From the NCBI RefSeq assembly GCF_000372645.1, contig NZ_APMP01000001.1:62001-126000 (forward strand): a stretch of DNA of 64,000 bases, in the 5' to 3' direction. The notes below the pieces were generated by a model. It saw only the letters and a list, made by a program, of their open reading frames with translations, was not told the origin of the DNA and did no database searches. Position 1 is the first letter of the stretch; every line of letters begins with the position of its first letter. This document shows positions 26,711 to 37,015 of the stretch, one piece after another. This DNA is from Caulobacter vibrioides OR37 (lineage in GTDB: Bacteria; Pseudomonadota; Alphaproteobacteria; Caulobacterales; Caulobacteraceae). The position numbers and the translations under genes are program-made.

Positions 26711-27352
26711 GTGAAGCACTACGAACGGGGCGAGGTGATCCTGGCGGTCACGCTGTCGGGCGTGGCCGGCTATGTCGACGCGATCGGCTTTTTGAAGCTG
26801 GGCGGTTTCTTCGTCTCGTTCATGAGCGGCAATTCCACGCGCTTGGGCGTGGGCTTGGCCACCCTGAACTGGACCGCCGTCGCCACCGTCCTGACCCTGG
26901 TGAGCTCGTTCGTGGCCGGCGTGGTGCTGGGCGCGCTGACCGCCAGGGGCTTCGGCGAGACTCGTCGCTCGCCGGTGCTGGTCCTCGAGGCGGGGCTGCT
27001 GGCGAGCGGCGCGACCTTGATGGCCCTGGGCTTCCACACGGCGGGCGTGACGGCGGTGGCCATGGCGATGGGGGCCGAGAACGCCGTCTTCCAGCGAAAC
27101 GGCGACGTCGCGGTCGGCCTGACCTACATGACCGGCGCCCTGGTCAAGGCCGGGCAGCGGATCGCCGGCGCCCTGGTGGGCGGAGAGCCGTCAGACTGGC
27201 TGCGCTATGTGCTCCTGTGGGCGGGTCTGGCCTGCGGCGGCGCGATGGGAGCCCTGACCTATCTGACGATCGGCGCGACGGCGCTGTGGGTGGCCGTCGC
27301 GGTCGTGCTGGGCGGCGCGATCTGGGCCGAGCGTCGCTGGCGCTCGGTCTGA
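26711..27352 (+). CDS. YoaK family (DUF1275) membrane protein
   Basis: This 213-residue protein has about six hydrophobic helices and begins at a GTG (KHYERGEVILAVTLS). The motif GYVDAIGFLKLGGFFVSFMSGN is characteristic of DUF1275/YoaK proteins, which are of unknown function. It starts 15 bases after the ndk terminator T-run and thus probably has its own or read-through expression. Confidence 0.85.
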   Translation: MKHYERGEVILAVTLSGVAGYVDAIGFLKLGGFFVSFMSGNSTRLGVGLATLNWTAVATVLTLVSSFVAGVVLGALTARGFGETRRSPVLVLEAGLLASGATLMALGFHTAGVTAVAMAMGAENAVFQRNGDVAVGLTYMTGALVKAGQRIAGALVGGEPSDWLRYVLLWAGLACGGAMGALTYLTIGATALWVAVAVVLGGAIWAERRWRSV

Positions 27353-27430
27353 GCAAGTTTGCGCCGCTGACATCCGAATCCCGGGGGAGGCGCCTATCTT
27401 CCGGCTCGGAAAAAGCGGGGGAATGCGGAT

Positions 27431-29005
27431 TTGCGGTTTGGAGGCGTGATCGCGGCGGTCTGGCTGGCGCTGAGTCCAGCGGCGGCGCGGGCCCAGTCGG
27501 TCGAGGACGTCGTGGTCTCGCCCCAGTCCAGCGGCCATTGGCTGCGGGCCGAGAGCGAGCACGTGATCGTCTATTCCGACGAGAAAGCCGATGTGCTGCG
27601 CAAGACCGTCGCCGATCTGGAGGCGTTGGATGGCGCCCTGCGCGCGCTCTACGGCAAGTCGGACGCGCCGGCCCCGCGCAAGTTTCCGATCTATCTGGTC
27701 CGCCCCGTGGCGCGCGGCGAGACCGTCAACGCCCAGTATCAGCGCTTCATGCCGGGCGCGGCGGTCACCGCCCTGTCGATGGACGTGGCCGAGGTCGACG
27801 ACATCTTCGCCGTCGTGGTGCGCGACGATTTCGACTTCTTCAACGTCGTCGACAGAACCGCCGGCGACGACGGCGTGCTGGGCGCCTACGCCCTTCATTT
27901 CTTCGGCGAGAACTTCCCGTTCCGCCAGCCGCGCTGGCTGATCAAGGGCGCGGGCATCTATTACAGCGGCGCCGACATCGGCCCCGACCGGGTGGTGGTC
28001 GGCAAGACGCCGGCCATGTTCGACGACGCCCAGGGCCTGCGCGACCTGAAGAAGATCACCAGCATCATCGCCGAGACGGGCGACGACTGGAGCTATGCCG
28101 AACGCCAGCGCTACGACGCTCAGTCGGCGCTGCTGGTGCGCTACCTCTGGGCGGACCCCGACCGCAAGGCCCGGCTGGCGATCTATCTCGACCGCATCCA
28201 GGGCGGCGAGCGCGATCTGTTGGCCACCTGGGGCGAGGTGTTCGGCCAGCCGATCGAGAAATTGCCCGACGCGATCAAGGCCTTCCTGGCCGCCCAGCAG
28301 GCCGCCGGCGGCCCGTCGACCGTGACACTCCCGCGAGCCAAGCGGCCGCCGACGATCAAGATCCGACGGATGCCCAAGGGCGCCGACGACCTGATCCTGG
28401 AAGTCCAGCAACTGAAGACGGGATTCGTCGCCGATCGGCCGGGCCTTCTGCGGCATTTCCAGCGCGCCGCCGCCCGCCGGCCGGACGATCGCTACACGCG
28501 CCAGGCCCTGGCGCGGGCCGAGATCACGCTGGCCGGGCCGGGCGGGGGCGACCGCGACAAGGGCGAGGCGCTGCTGGAGGGGCTGCTGAAGGAAGACTCG
28601 GGCAACCTCGAGGCCCTGCGCCTGATGGGAACCAGCAAGCTCTACCGCGCCGCCGCCGCAGACAAAGCCGACAGGCCGGCGCTGTTGGCGCAGGCGCGCG
28701 ACTATCTGATGAAGGCCGACGCGGCGGAACCCAACGACTACCAGACCCTGTTCCTGCTGGCCCAGACCATGACCGCGGACGATGCGCCGTCGCCCCAGCG
28801 CCTGGCCCTCCTGCGCCGCGCGGTGAGCCTGGCCCCCGAGGTCGCCAAGATCCGCCTCGTCGCAGCCGTCGCCTTCCTGCTGGGCGACGACGCTGACACG
28901 GCCTATCAGCTGCTCAAACCCGTCTCGGCCGACCCCTACGGCGGCGCCGAGGCCCAGCAGGCCAAGAAGCTGTTGGAGCTGATGGCGCGGGCGGGGAGGC
29001 CTTAG
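27431..29005 (+). CDS. exported protein with TPR-like repeats
   Basis: The product is 524 residues, with a likely signal peptide (IAAVWLALSPAAARA). A domain of about 300 residues contains HWLRAESEHVIVYSDEKADVLRK, and a C-terminal half built of helical repeats resembles tetratricopeptides. The first half resembles peptidase-like DUF1570 proteins, but I see no HExxH motif, so any enzyme activity is doubtful. A TTG start at 27431 is the only sensible one in this frame, with a G-rich site upstream. Function unknown. Confidence 0.7.
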   Translation: MRFGGVIAAVWLALSPAAARAQSVEDVVVSPQSSGHWLRAESEHVIVYSDEKADVLRKTVADLEALDGALRALYGKSDAPAPRKFPIYLVRPVARGETVNAQYQRFMPGAAVTALSMDVAEVDDIFAVVVRDDFDFFNVVDRTAGDDGVLGAYALHFFGENFPFRQPRWLIKGAGIYYSGADIGPDRVVVGKTPAMFDDAQGLRDLKKITSIIAETGDDWSYAERQRYDAQSALLVRYLWADPDRKARLAIYLDRIQGGERDLLATWGEVFGQPIEKLPDAIKAFLAAQQAAGGPSTVTLPRAKRPPTIKIRRMPKGADDLILEVQQLKTGFVADRPGLLRHFQRAAARRPDDRYTRQALARAEITLAGPGGGDRDKGEALLEGLLKEDSGNLEALRLMGTSKLYRAAAADKADRPALLAQARDYLMKADAAEPNDYQTLFLLAQTMTADDAPSPQRLALLRRAVSLAPEVAKIRLVAAVAFLLGDDADTAYQLLKPVSADPYGGAEAQQAKKLLELMARAGRP

Positions 29006-29043
29006 AGGGGCTCGAGTCTCTAGCCCTATCCAGAAATCCGACC

Positions 29044-29162
29044 TTCCCGGCGAATGCCGGGATCCAGATCGAACCCGATGAAATCCATCCGTTCAGCGGG
29101 GCGCTATGTCGCGTCATCCCCAATCGCGCCGGATGAATCTGGGCCCCGGCGTTCGCCGGGGA
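29044..29162. repeat. palindromic intergenic repeat element
   Basis: Two 26-base arms, 29044-29069 and 29137-29162, are inverted copies matching at 22 positions. Each arm itself contains a CCCGGCG/CGCCGGG-type hairpin around GAATG or GTTCG. The 67 bases between are unremarkable. The 273-base gap after the TPR gene holds nothing else that I can identify. It resembles the short palindromic repeats scattered between Caulobacter genes. Confidence 0.6.
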
Positions 29163-29278
29163 GATCGGTCTTGTCGAAGTGTCGACAAGGGGATGGCGGA
29201 GCTTGAAGGGCGTGGCGGGAGGTTCGAGCGCGTGCACATGGGTCGAAATCGGCGCCGGCCTCCAAGCCCTCGATCCGC

Positions 29279-29863
29279 CTAAAGTCCCCGCACGAACGTC
29301 GCCAGCGTCGCCGCGTAGAGCTTATGTTCCTGTTCCAGCACGCGGACCCCTAGCGCGTGGTCGTCGTCGCCGGGCCGGATCGGCACGCGGGCCTGGCCGA
29401 GGATCGGGCCTTCGTCGACGCCGGCGGTGACCAGGTGGACCGTGCAACCGGCCTCGGCCTCGCCGGCGGCGATCGCGCGGGCGTGGGTGTCCAGGCCCGG
29501 GTACTTGGGCAGCAGGGACGGGTGGATGTTCAGCATCCGGCCTTCCCAGGCGTCGACCAGGAAGGGGGTGAGGATCCGCATGTAGCCCGCGAGCGCGATC
29601 ACCTCGATCCCGCGTTCGCGCAGGGCCGCGTCGATGGCCCGCTCGTGGGCCTCGCGATCCTTGCCGAAGGGTTTCTGGTCGACGCAGAGGGCCTCGACGC
29701 CCGCCTGTGCGGCGATCTCCAGGCCCTTGGCGTCCGGCTTGTTGGACAGCACGAGGGCGATCTCGAACGGGCAGTCGGCGGCTTGGGCGGCGCGGACCAG
29801 GGCTTCCATGTTGGAGCCTCGGCCGGAGATCAGGACCGCGACCTTGGTGCGTTGGGTCATCAA
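29279..29863 (-). CDS. purN: phosphoribosylglycinamide formyltransferase
   Basis: PurN transfers a formyl group from 10-formyl-THF to GAR in purine synthesis. The 194-residue protein has VLISGRGSNMEALV at the phosphate-binding end, the catalytic MLNIHPSLLPKYPGLDTH and the HLVTAGVDEGPILGQ motif. It follows purM on the same strand, the usual purMN order, but with an unusually repeat-filled 137-base gap. Confidence 0.96.
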   Translation of the reverse strand: MMTQRTKVAVLISGRGSNMEALVRAAQAADCPFEIALVLSNKPDAKGLEIAAQAGVEALCVDQKPFGKDREAHERAIDAALRERGIEVIALAGYMRILTPFLVDAWEGRMLNIHPSLLPKYPGLDTHARAIAAGEAEAGCTVHLVTAGVDEGPILGQARVPIRPGDDDHALGVRVLEQEHKLYAATLATFVRGL

Positions 29864-29879
29864 TTTGCGCCCCCTCGGT

Positions 29880-30000
29880 CAACGGGCGTCTCGCCCGTCG
29901 ACAGCTCCCCCGCGAGCGGGGGAGCAGGATTGTGATTTTTCCTTCCTCGCCCGTGAAGCGGGGGAGGAGGCGCGGCGCGAAGCGCCGTGACGGAGGGGCG
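29880..30000. repeat. cluster of GC-rich hairpins between purM and purN
   Basis: This stretch carries several short inverted repeats in a row: ACGGGCG/CGCCCGT, GCTCCCCC/GGGGGAGC, CCTCGCCCG/GCGGGGGAGG (imperfect) and a GGCGC-rich set. No T-run follows any of them. It looks like a repeat element within the purM-purN transcript and could adjust the relative expression of the two genes. Confidence 0.45.
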
Positions 30001-31038
<1,038 letters not shown>

Positions 31039-31162
31039 GAGCTCGCTCTCGTCTACCGAAGGCCGCAACGACCTCCGAACACGCGGAAAATTCGCTTTCC
31101 CGGTACGCTGAGCGCGTCTTGACGCTTGCAGACTCGGGGGTGCGCGAGGCTATTAGCAGCGG

Positions 31163-32332
31163 ATGAAGCCGATCACCACCACCGCCGAGCTGGCGGCGTT
31201 TTGTAATGCGCTTACGGGCGAGCCTTTCGTCGCCGTGGACACCGAGTTCATGCGCGAGACGACCTACTGGCCCAAGCTGTGCTTGATCCAGGTCGCGTCG
31301 CCGACGCACGAGGCGGTGATCGACCCGCTGGCCGACGACATCGACCTCGAGCCCCTGCTGGCCGTCATGCGCGACGAACGCATCTTGAAGGTGTTCCACG
31401 CCGCCCGTCAGGACGTCGAGATCTTCAACAACTTGAAGGCCATGCCGAGGCCGCTTTTCGACACTCAGGTGGCGGGCATGGCGGCGGGCTTCGGCGAGCA
31501 GATCGCCTATGACGCTCTGGTCCGCCAGATGCTGCGGATCGAGATCGACAAGTCCAGCCGCTTCACCGACTGGGCGCGCCGGCCGCTGACCGAGGCCCAG
31601 CTGAGCTACGCGCTGGCCGATGTCACCCACCTGGCCAAGCTGTTCCCGATCCTGCGCGAGCGCCTGGAGACCTCGGGTCGCCTGGCCTGGGTCGAGGAGG
31701 AGATGAAAGCCATCTCCGACCCGGCCGCCTATGATGTCGATCCGGAGAAGGCCTGGCGGCGCCTTCGCCCGCGCAAGACCGCGCCGAAATACCTGGCCGT
31801 CTTCAAGGCCGTCGCCGCCTGGCGCGAGCGCACCGCCCAGAACCGCGACCAGCCGCGCGGCCGGATCCTGAAGGACGAGGCCATCGACGAGCTAGCCACC
31901 CAGGCGCCGACCAGCCTCGACGCGCTGAACAACCTGCGCGGCGTGCCCAAGGGCTTCGGCGGCAGCAAGTTCGGTCCCGACCTGCTGGCCGCGATCAAGG
32001 CGGCCCTGGCCGATCCGGAAGGCTATGCTCCGGTCATGGACAAGCCCGGCCCGCCGCCGCCCGCAAACGCCGGCGCGGTCGTCGAGCTGCTGAAGGTCCT
32101 GCTGAAGGCTCGCGCCGAGGAAGCCGGCGTCGCCTCCAAGCTGATCGCCACGGTGTCGGATCTCGAGAAGATCGCCGCCGACGACAACGCCGCCACCCCG
32201 GCCCTGGTCGGCTGGCGTCGCGACGCCTTCGGGACCGACGCCCTGAAGATCAAGCGCGGCGAGCTGGCCCTGGTGCTGGACGGCGCCAAGGTCCGCGTCG
32301 TCGAGGTGCGTCGCGGGCCCAAGGCCGACTGA
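31163..32332 (+). CDS. rnd: ribonuclease D
   Basis: This 389-residue 3'-5' exoribonuclease matures tRNA and other small RNAs. The DEDDy exonuclease is visible as FVAVDTEFMRETTYWPKLCL (Asp26, Glu28), the VFHAARQDVEIF box and the QLSYALADVTHL box. An HRDC-like domain begins near residue 205 (WRERTAQNRDQPRGRILKD). Normal length and no damage seen. Confidence 0.94.
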   Translation: MKPITTTAELAAFCNALTGEPFVAVDTEFMRETTYWPKLCLIQVASPTHEAVIDPLADDIDLEPLLAVMRDERILKVFHAARQDVEIFNNLKAMPRPLFDTQVAGMAAGFGEQIAYDALVRQMLRIEIDKSSRFTDWARRPLTEAQLSYALADVTHLAKLFPILRERLETSGRLAWVEEEMKAISDPAAYDVDPEKAWRRLRPRKTAPKYLAVFKAVAAWRERTAQNRDQPRGRILKDEAIDELATQAPTSLDALNNLRGVPKGFGGSKFGPDLLAAIKAALADPEGYAPVMDKPGPPPPANAGAVVELLKVLLKARAEEAGVASKLIATVSDLEKIAADDNAATPALVGWRRDAFGTDALKIKRGELALVLDGAKVRVVEVRRGPKAD

Positions 32333-32373
32333 TCCAAGCGCGGACGACGGACAAGCTATCCGCGCAATTTTTT

Positions 32374-32410
32374 ACCTTTGCCTGCGTTTTGGTAAACGTC
32401 ATGCAAAGGT
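32374..32410. promoter_or_regulatory. nested palindrome upstream of the hybrid kinase gene
   Basis: Outer arms ACCTTTGC and GCAAAGGT surround inner arms GCGTTT and AAACGT with a TGGT centre. It sits 42 bases after the rnd stop and 65 before the hybrid kinase TTG. It could be an operator for the kinase gene or an RNA hairpin; there is no T-run on the plus strand. Confidence 0.35.
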
Positions 32411-32474
32411 TTGCTCGCGTACCTCGCCGTCACTTTTGTCCTCTATGGAGGGCGGAGTCGCGTAGGGGGTCGTC

Positions 32475-34142
32475 TTGAGTTCGTTCTGGCAGGATCTGGC
32501 TATCGCCTACAGGCCGGCTGCGGTTTCGCGGCGCAAGCAGATCGCCCTGCGGCTGTTCGTCGTGCTTGTGCTGGCCGCGATGGCCATGATCCGGCCCGGG
32601 GCGGGCTTCATCTTTCCCTGGGCGGCCGTCTATCTGGTGGTCCAGATCGCCGAGTGGGCGGCGCTGAACCGCTTCCTGCGCAAGGCCGAGCCGTCCGGAC
32701 TCGATGTCTCCTTGAGCCTGGTCGCCGACTGCGCGCTGGCGGCGGTGTTCGGCTGGCTGTCGGTGCCGGTGTGGGCGGCGGGGACGCCTCTCGGCGCGGC
32801 CTCCGCGGTGCTGCTGCTCTCGGGGGCCATTATCACGGTGCTGATGGGAGCGGAGGGCTGCGTGGCCGCCTTCATCGCTTCGGGCGGCGCCTATGTGGCC
32901 TATCTGGTTATCGCGCCCTTCGCGGCGGGGGATCGCTTGGATCCGGTCATGCCGTTCTTCCTGGTCGGCGCGGGCCTGCTCTCCCTGACGCTGGGCCTGG
33001 TCTTCCTATGGTCGCGCAGGACCCTGGCGGCCGAACGCGCCGCCCGGCGGGCGGCCGAGGCCCAGACGGCCGCCAAGTCCGCCTTCATCGCCATGGTCAG
33101 CCACGAGCTGCGCACGCCCATCAACGCCATCCTGACCGGGGCGGAGTCCCTCGAGCGCGATCGCCCCGACGCGGCCCTGATCGCCGACGCGGGCCTGATG
33201 ATGCGCGGCCTGCTGAACGATCTCCTCGACCTTTCCAAGATCGAGGCGGGCCGCATGAGCGTCGAGGTCGTCGATCACGACCTGCGGGCCGTGGTCGCCG
33301 ACGCGGTCGACTTCTGGCGCAAGGCCGCCGAGGCCAAGGGCGTTCGCCTGGTGCTGAAGGGCGACGAGGTCATGCCCCAGTGGGTGAAGGGCGATCCGAT
33401 GCGAGTGCGGCAGGTGCTGAACAACCTGCTCTCCAACGCCATCAAGTTCACCGCCGAGGGCGAGGTGGCGGTCGGGGTTCAAGTGGAGTCGCGCGATCCT
33501 CGCGTGGTGTCGATCGAGGTGCGCGACACCGGGCCGGGTCTGGCCGACGACCAGATCGAGCGGCTGTTCAGTCCGTACGAGCAGGCCGGCGTCGAGACGG
33601 CGCGGGCGTTCGGCGGCACGGGCCTTGGCCTGGCGATCAGCCGCGACCTGGCCCGGCTGATGGGCGGGGACCTGTGCGCCGCCAACGCCGAGGGCGGCGG
33701 CGCGCGCTTCACCCTGCGCCTGCCCGCGCCAGAGGGAAGGGCGCCGGCGCCCGAGGCGCGGGACGAGGCCCTGGCGGTGCGCGACGACGCGCCGCTGGTG
33801 CTGGTGGTCGACGACCACGACATCAATCGCCGCGCCCTGCGGCAGTTGCTGGAAGCCTTTGGCGCGAGGGTCGAGACGGCCGAGGACGCGCTGTCGGCCC
33901 TGGCCCTGGCCGAGCGTCACGTGTTCGACGCCATCTTGATGGACGTGCGGATGCCGGGCGTGGACGGGCTGGAGGCCACTCGCCGTCTGCGCGCCACCCC
34001 CGCCAACCGCGCCACGCCGGTCATCGCCGTCACTGGGGCCGTTTCTCCGGAGGAGATCGCCGCCTGCCGTGAGGCCGGCATGACCGGCTGGGTCGAAAAG
34101 CCGGTTAAGGCCCGCGACCTCTACGCCGCTTTGTTCGGCTGA
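32475..34142 (+). CDS. hybrid sensor histidine kinase/response regulator
   Basis: The 555-residue membrane protein has about five or six helices in residues 20-180, then a HisKA dimerisation domain (FIAMVSHELRTPINAIL, His near 209). The HATPase follows, with NNLLSNAIKF, DTGPGL and GGTGLGLAI. A C-terminal receiver domain ends the protein (VLVVDDHDINRRAL, phosphoacceptor Asp near 490 in ILMDVRMPG, Lys in EKPVKA). There is no separate PAS domain. The TTG start has GGGGGT a few bases upstream. The signal and downstream partner are unknown; a phosphotransfer protein elsewhere would be expected. Confidence 0.9.
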   Translation: MSSFWQDLAIAYRPAAVSRRKQIALRLFVVLVLAAMAMIRPGAGFIFPWAAVYLVVQIAEWAALNRFLRKAEPSGLDVSLSLVADCALAAVFGWLSVPVWAAGTPLGAASAVLLLSGAIITVLMGAEGCVAAFIASGGAYVAYLVIAPFAAGDRLDPVMPFFLVGAGLLSLTLGLVFLWSRRTLAAERAARRAAEAQTAAKSAFIAMVSHELRTPINAILTGAESLERDRPDAALIADAGLMMRGLLNDLLDLSKIEAGRMSVEVVDHDLRAVVADAVDFWRKAAEAKGVRLVLKGDEVMPQWVKGDPMRVRQVLNNLLSNAIKFTAEGEVAVGVQVESRDPRVVSIEVRDTGPGLADDQIERLFSPYEQAGVETARAFGGTGLGLAISRDLARLMGGDLCAANAEGGGARFTLRLPAPEGRAPAPEARDEALAVRDDAPLVLVVDDHDINRRALRQLLEAFGARVETAEDALSALALAERHVFDAILMDVRMPGVDGLEATRRLRATPANRATPVIAVTGAVSPEEIAACREAGMTGWVEKPVKARDLYAALFG

Positions 34143-34237
34143 ACGCCGGCGAGGCCCTTGCTCCCCGCGAGGCCGCGTAGGAGGATCGCCATGCGCGTAG
34201 GGCGGCATTGGCGCCGCCTAGAGGTGAGGCGTTGGGG

Positions 34238-35998
34238 ATGTTGTCCGTATCGCGGGTGTCGTGTGTCGCCCTGGGGGCCGCTTTATTGGCCACGCCGGCC
34301 CTGGCGGCGTCGAAGTGCCAAGTCTTCAAGCTCGCCGAGCTGCCCGTGACCATGGAGGGCCGTTCGCCGATCGTGACCGCCCAGATCAACGGACGCCAGG
34401 CGCGCTTCATCCTCGACAGCGGCGCGTTCTATAGCACGATCTCGGAGGGTGACGCCAAGGAGTTTGGCCTGTCGGTCAGCGACCTTGGTCCCAACGTGCG
34501 TCTGAAGGGCGTGGGCGGCGAGACGTCCCTGGGCGTGGCCACCGCCCAGGAGTTCGTGATCGCGGGACAGAAACTATCGCGCATCCAGTTCGCCGTCGGC
34601 GGCAGCGATACGCACTATTCCGGCCTGCTGGGCCAGAACTTCCTGGGGCTGGCCGGCGCGGAATACGACCTGGGCCATGGCGCCGTGCGTCTGATGAAGA
34701 CCCAGAACTGCGGCGATACCGGCTTGGCCTATTGGGCGGGCGACAAGCCCTTCGTCCTGCTGCGCGTCCAGCCGATGGAGAACGGCGACCGCCATACCAT
34801 CGCGACGGTCGAGGTCAACGGCGTCAAGCTGAAGGCCATGTTCGACACCGGGGCGCAATTCACGTCGATGTCGCTGTCGGCGGCCGCCAAGCTTGGTGTG
34901 CGGCCCGACAAGTCCGGCGCGCCGGTCGAGGGCTACACCTCCGGCGTCGGCCAGAAGCGGGTGCGGATCTGGCGGGCGCGCTTCGACAAGATCGACATCG
35001 GCGGCGAGGCGATCAAGGGGCCCATGCTGCCGATCGTCGACCAGTCGCTCGACGACGCGGACATGCTGATCGGCGTCGACTTCTTTCAGACCCACCGGGT
35101 GTTCGTCGACAACCAGAACCACCGGATGTTCTTCACCTACGAAGGCGGACCGCTGTTTGGCATCAACCCCAAGGGCGCGGTGGACGAGACCGGCAAGGCC
35201 CTGGACCTGACCGACGCCGCGGCCGAGCCCACGGACGCGGCCGGCTATGGCCGTCGCGGCGCGGTGCTGGCCTCGCGCGGCAAGTATGACGAAGCCATCG
35301 CCGACTTCGACAAGGCCGTGGCCATGGCGCCGAACGACGCCGAATACCTGCTGCAGCGCGCCCGGGCTCACCTGGCCAATCGGCAGCTGCTGCTGGGCGT
35401 GGCCGATCTCGACAAATCCATCGTCCTGGATCCGAAGAACGCCGAGGCGCGCCTGACGCGGGCGCAGCTGCGGCTGGGGTCGCGCGATCCCGCCGGCGCC
35501 CTGGCCGACCTGAAGATCGCCGACGAGGCCCTGGCGCCGTCCTCGGGCGCACGCATCCGGCTGGGGAGCCTCTATTCGTCGGCCGACGCGCCGGACCTGG
35601 CCCTGAACAGCTTCGACCTCTGGCTCAAGAGCCATCCCGAGGACGTCGCCCGCGCCCAGGCCTTCAACGGTCGCTGCTGGGCGCGCGCCCTGCTGAATCG
35701 CGAGCTGGACAAGGCGCTTGGCGACTGCGACGCGGCGCTGCGCCTGCGTCCGGGCGACGCGGCCTATCTCGACAGCCGCGCGCTGGTCCGCCTGCGCCGA
35801 GGCGAACTGGACAAGGCCCTGGCCGACTACGACGCCGCCGTCGCGAGCTCGCCTCGCGAAGCCTGGTCGCTGTACGCCCGCGGCGTCGTCCAGCGCCGCC
35901 TGGGCAAGATCCCCGAGGCCGACGCCGACAAGGCCAAGGCTCTATCGCTCAATCCTCGCGTGGCCGAGCGAGCCAAGCGATACGGGCTGGAGGGGTGA
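34238..35998 (+). CDS. exported double retropepsin-like aspartic protease with TPR repeats
   Basis: The protein is 586 residues with a signal peptide (ALGAALLATPALAA). Two clan AA retropepsin-like units follow. The first has FILDSGAFYSTIS (DSG at 60-62) and the second KAMFDTGAQFTSMS (Asp near 203). One unit in such proteins normally forms half of an active site, so the two halves could build one pepsin-like site in a single chain. From about residue 320 come six or so TPR units (YGRRGAVLASRGKYDEAIADFDKAV). Substrate unknown; a periplasmic location is inferred. Confidence 0.82.
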   Translation: MLSVSRVSCVALGAALLATPALAASKCQVFKLAELPVTMEGRSPIVTAQINGRQARFILDSGAFYSTISEGDAKEFGLSVSDLGPNVRLKGVGGETSLGVATAQEFVIAGQKLSRIQFAVGGSDTHYSGLLGQNFLGLAGAEYDLGHGAVRLMKTQNCGDTGLAYWAGDKPFVLLRVQPMENGDRHTIATVEVNGVKLKAMFDTGAQFTSMSLSAAAKLGVRPDKSGAPVEGYTSGVGQKRVRIWRARFDKIDIGGEAIKGPMLPIVDQSLDDADMLIGVDFFQTHRVFVDNQNHRMFFTYEGGPLFGINPKGAVDETGKALDLTDAAAEPTDAAGYGRRGAVLASRGKYDEAIADFDKAVAMAPNDAEYLLQRARAHLANRQLLLGVADLDKSIVLDPKNAEARLTRAQLRLGSRDPAGALADLKIADEALAPSSGARIRLGSLYSSADAPDLALNSFDLWLKSHPEDVARAQAFNGRCWARALLNRELDKALGDCDAALRLRPGDAAYLDSRALVRLRRGELDKALADYDAAVASSPREAWSLYARGVVQRRLGKIPEADADKAKALSLNPRVAERAKRYGLEG

Positions 35999-36011
35999 GG
36001 GGGGCGCGCCC

Positions 36012-36920
36012 TTACACGGCGAGCGCGCGCCGAACGTCCTCGATGAGACGAGCGAGCGGACCGCTTTCCTCTCCGGTGCGCCAGGCGAGGATGAGCGGCG
36101 CGACCGGCGCGTCTCCGTGGCGCAAACGTCTTTGGGAAAAGCCCGTCATGCCTAGCCCTCCCATGGACCCGGGAACGAGGGAGACGCCAAGCCCCGCCGC
36201 GACCAGACTGAGTGTCGAGGTCATCTGTGACGCCTCCTGGACGACGCGCGGGCTGAAGCCCGCCTTGCGACATGCCGCGATAATGCCGTCATAGAGCCCT
36301 GGACCGCCTGGCCGGTGATAGAGGACGAAGCGCGCCGCGCTCAGGGCTTCCAGCGGCATCGCCTGGCCTTCTTCATATTGGGCGAGCAAGGGGTGATCAT
36401 TCGGAAGGATCGCGACCATTTCCTCGTCCAGCAGCTGTCGCATGGTCACGCCGGCGTCTTCCTCGGGCGGCGCGCGAACGAAGGCCGCATCGAGTCGACC
36501 GGTTCGCACGGCGGCGATCAGCGTGTCGCTGTTGGCTTCCTGTAGGGTCAGGCCGAGGTCTGGCGAGTCGTCGCGCATGGCGCGGATAACGCTCGCGACC
36601 AGTGGATGGAAGGCGGCTGAGCCAGTAAAGCCTACCGCCAGTCTTCCGGCCTGTCCGCGCCCCGTCCGCCGCGCGGCCTCGATCGCCAAGTCGACATCGC
36701 CCAGGATGGCTCGCGCCCGCTCTATGAACACCTCGCCGGCGGCGGTTGGAGCGACGCCGCGCGGCAGGCGTCGGAACAGCGCGACGCCCAGCCGTTCCTC
36801 AAGCGCGCGGATCTGCTGACTGAGCGGGGGTTGTTGGAGGCCCAGCCGTTCAGCGGCGCGGGTGATATGGCCTTCGTCCGCCACGGCGACGGCATATCGA
36901 AGATGGCGCAGCTCAATCAT
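36012..36920 (-). CDS. LysR-family transcriptional regulator
   Basis: The 302-residue protein starts with the winged helix (MIELRHLRYAVAVADEGHITRAAERLGLQQPPLSQQIRALE) written here only to the family pattern, and continues into a LysR substrate-binding domain with GFTGSAAFHPLV. ATG 36920 is the family start; the frame extends further upstream without similarity. It is transcribed away from the chromate transporter genes across 95 bases, the usual layout for a LysR protein and its target. The inducer could be chromate, sulfate or something related; not provable here. Confidence 0.9.
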   Translation of the reverse strand: MIELRHLRYAVAVADEGHITRAAERLGLQQPPLSQQIRALEERLGVALFRRLPRGVAPTAAGEVFIERARAILGDVDLAIEAARRTGRGQAGRLAVGFTGSAAFHPLVASVIRAMRDDSPDLGLTLQEANSDTLIAAVRTGRLDAAFVRAPPEEDAGVTMRQLLDEEMVAILPNDHPLLAQYEEGQAMPLEALSAARFVLYHRPGGPGLYDGIIAACRKAGFSPRVVQEASQMTSTLSLVAAGLGVSLVPGSMGGLGMTGFSQRRLRHGDAPVAPLILAWRTGEESGPLARLIEDVRRALAV

Positions 36921-37015
36921 TCCATATGTCCAAAGTATGTAAAATGTATCTGAGATATATTTGAAGTATGCAAAGGCGGCGAGTAGCTCTTGGGCCTCAA
37001 AGTCCAAGGCGCTCA
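36921..37015. promoter_or_regulatory. divergent lysR/chr control region with direct repeats
   Basis: This AT-rich gap holds two AAGTATG copies at 36933-36939 and 36964-36970, 31 bases (about three helical turns) apart, with the extended forms CAAAGTATGTAAAA and TGAAGTATGCAAAG. LysR regulators commonly bind such paired half-sites. The assignment to this regulator is inference. Confidence 0.4.
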
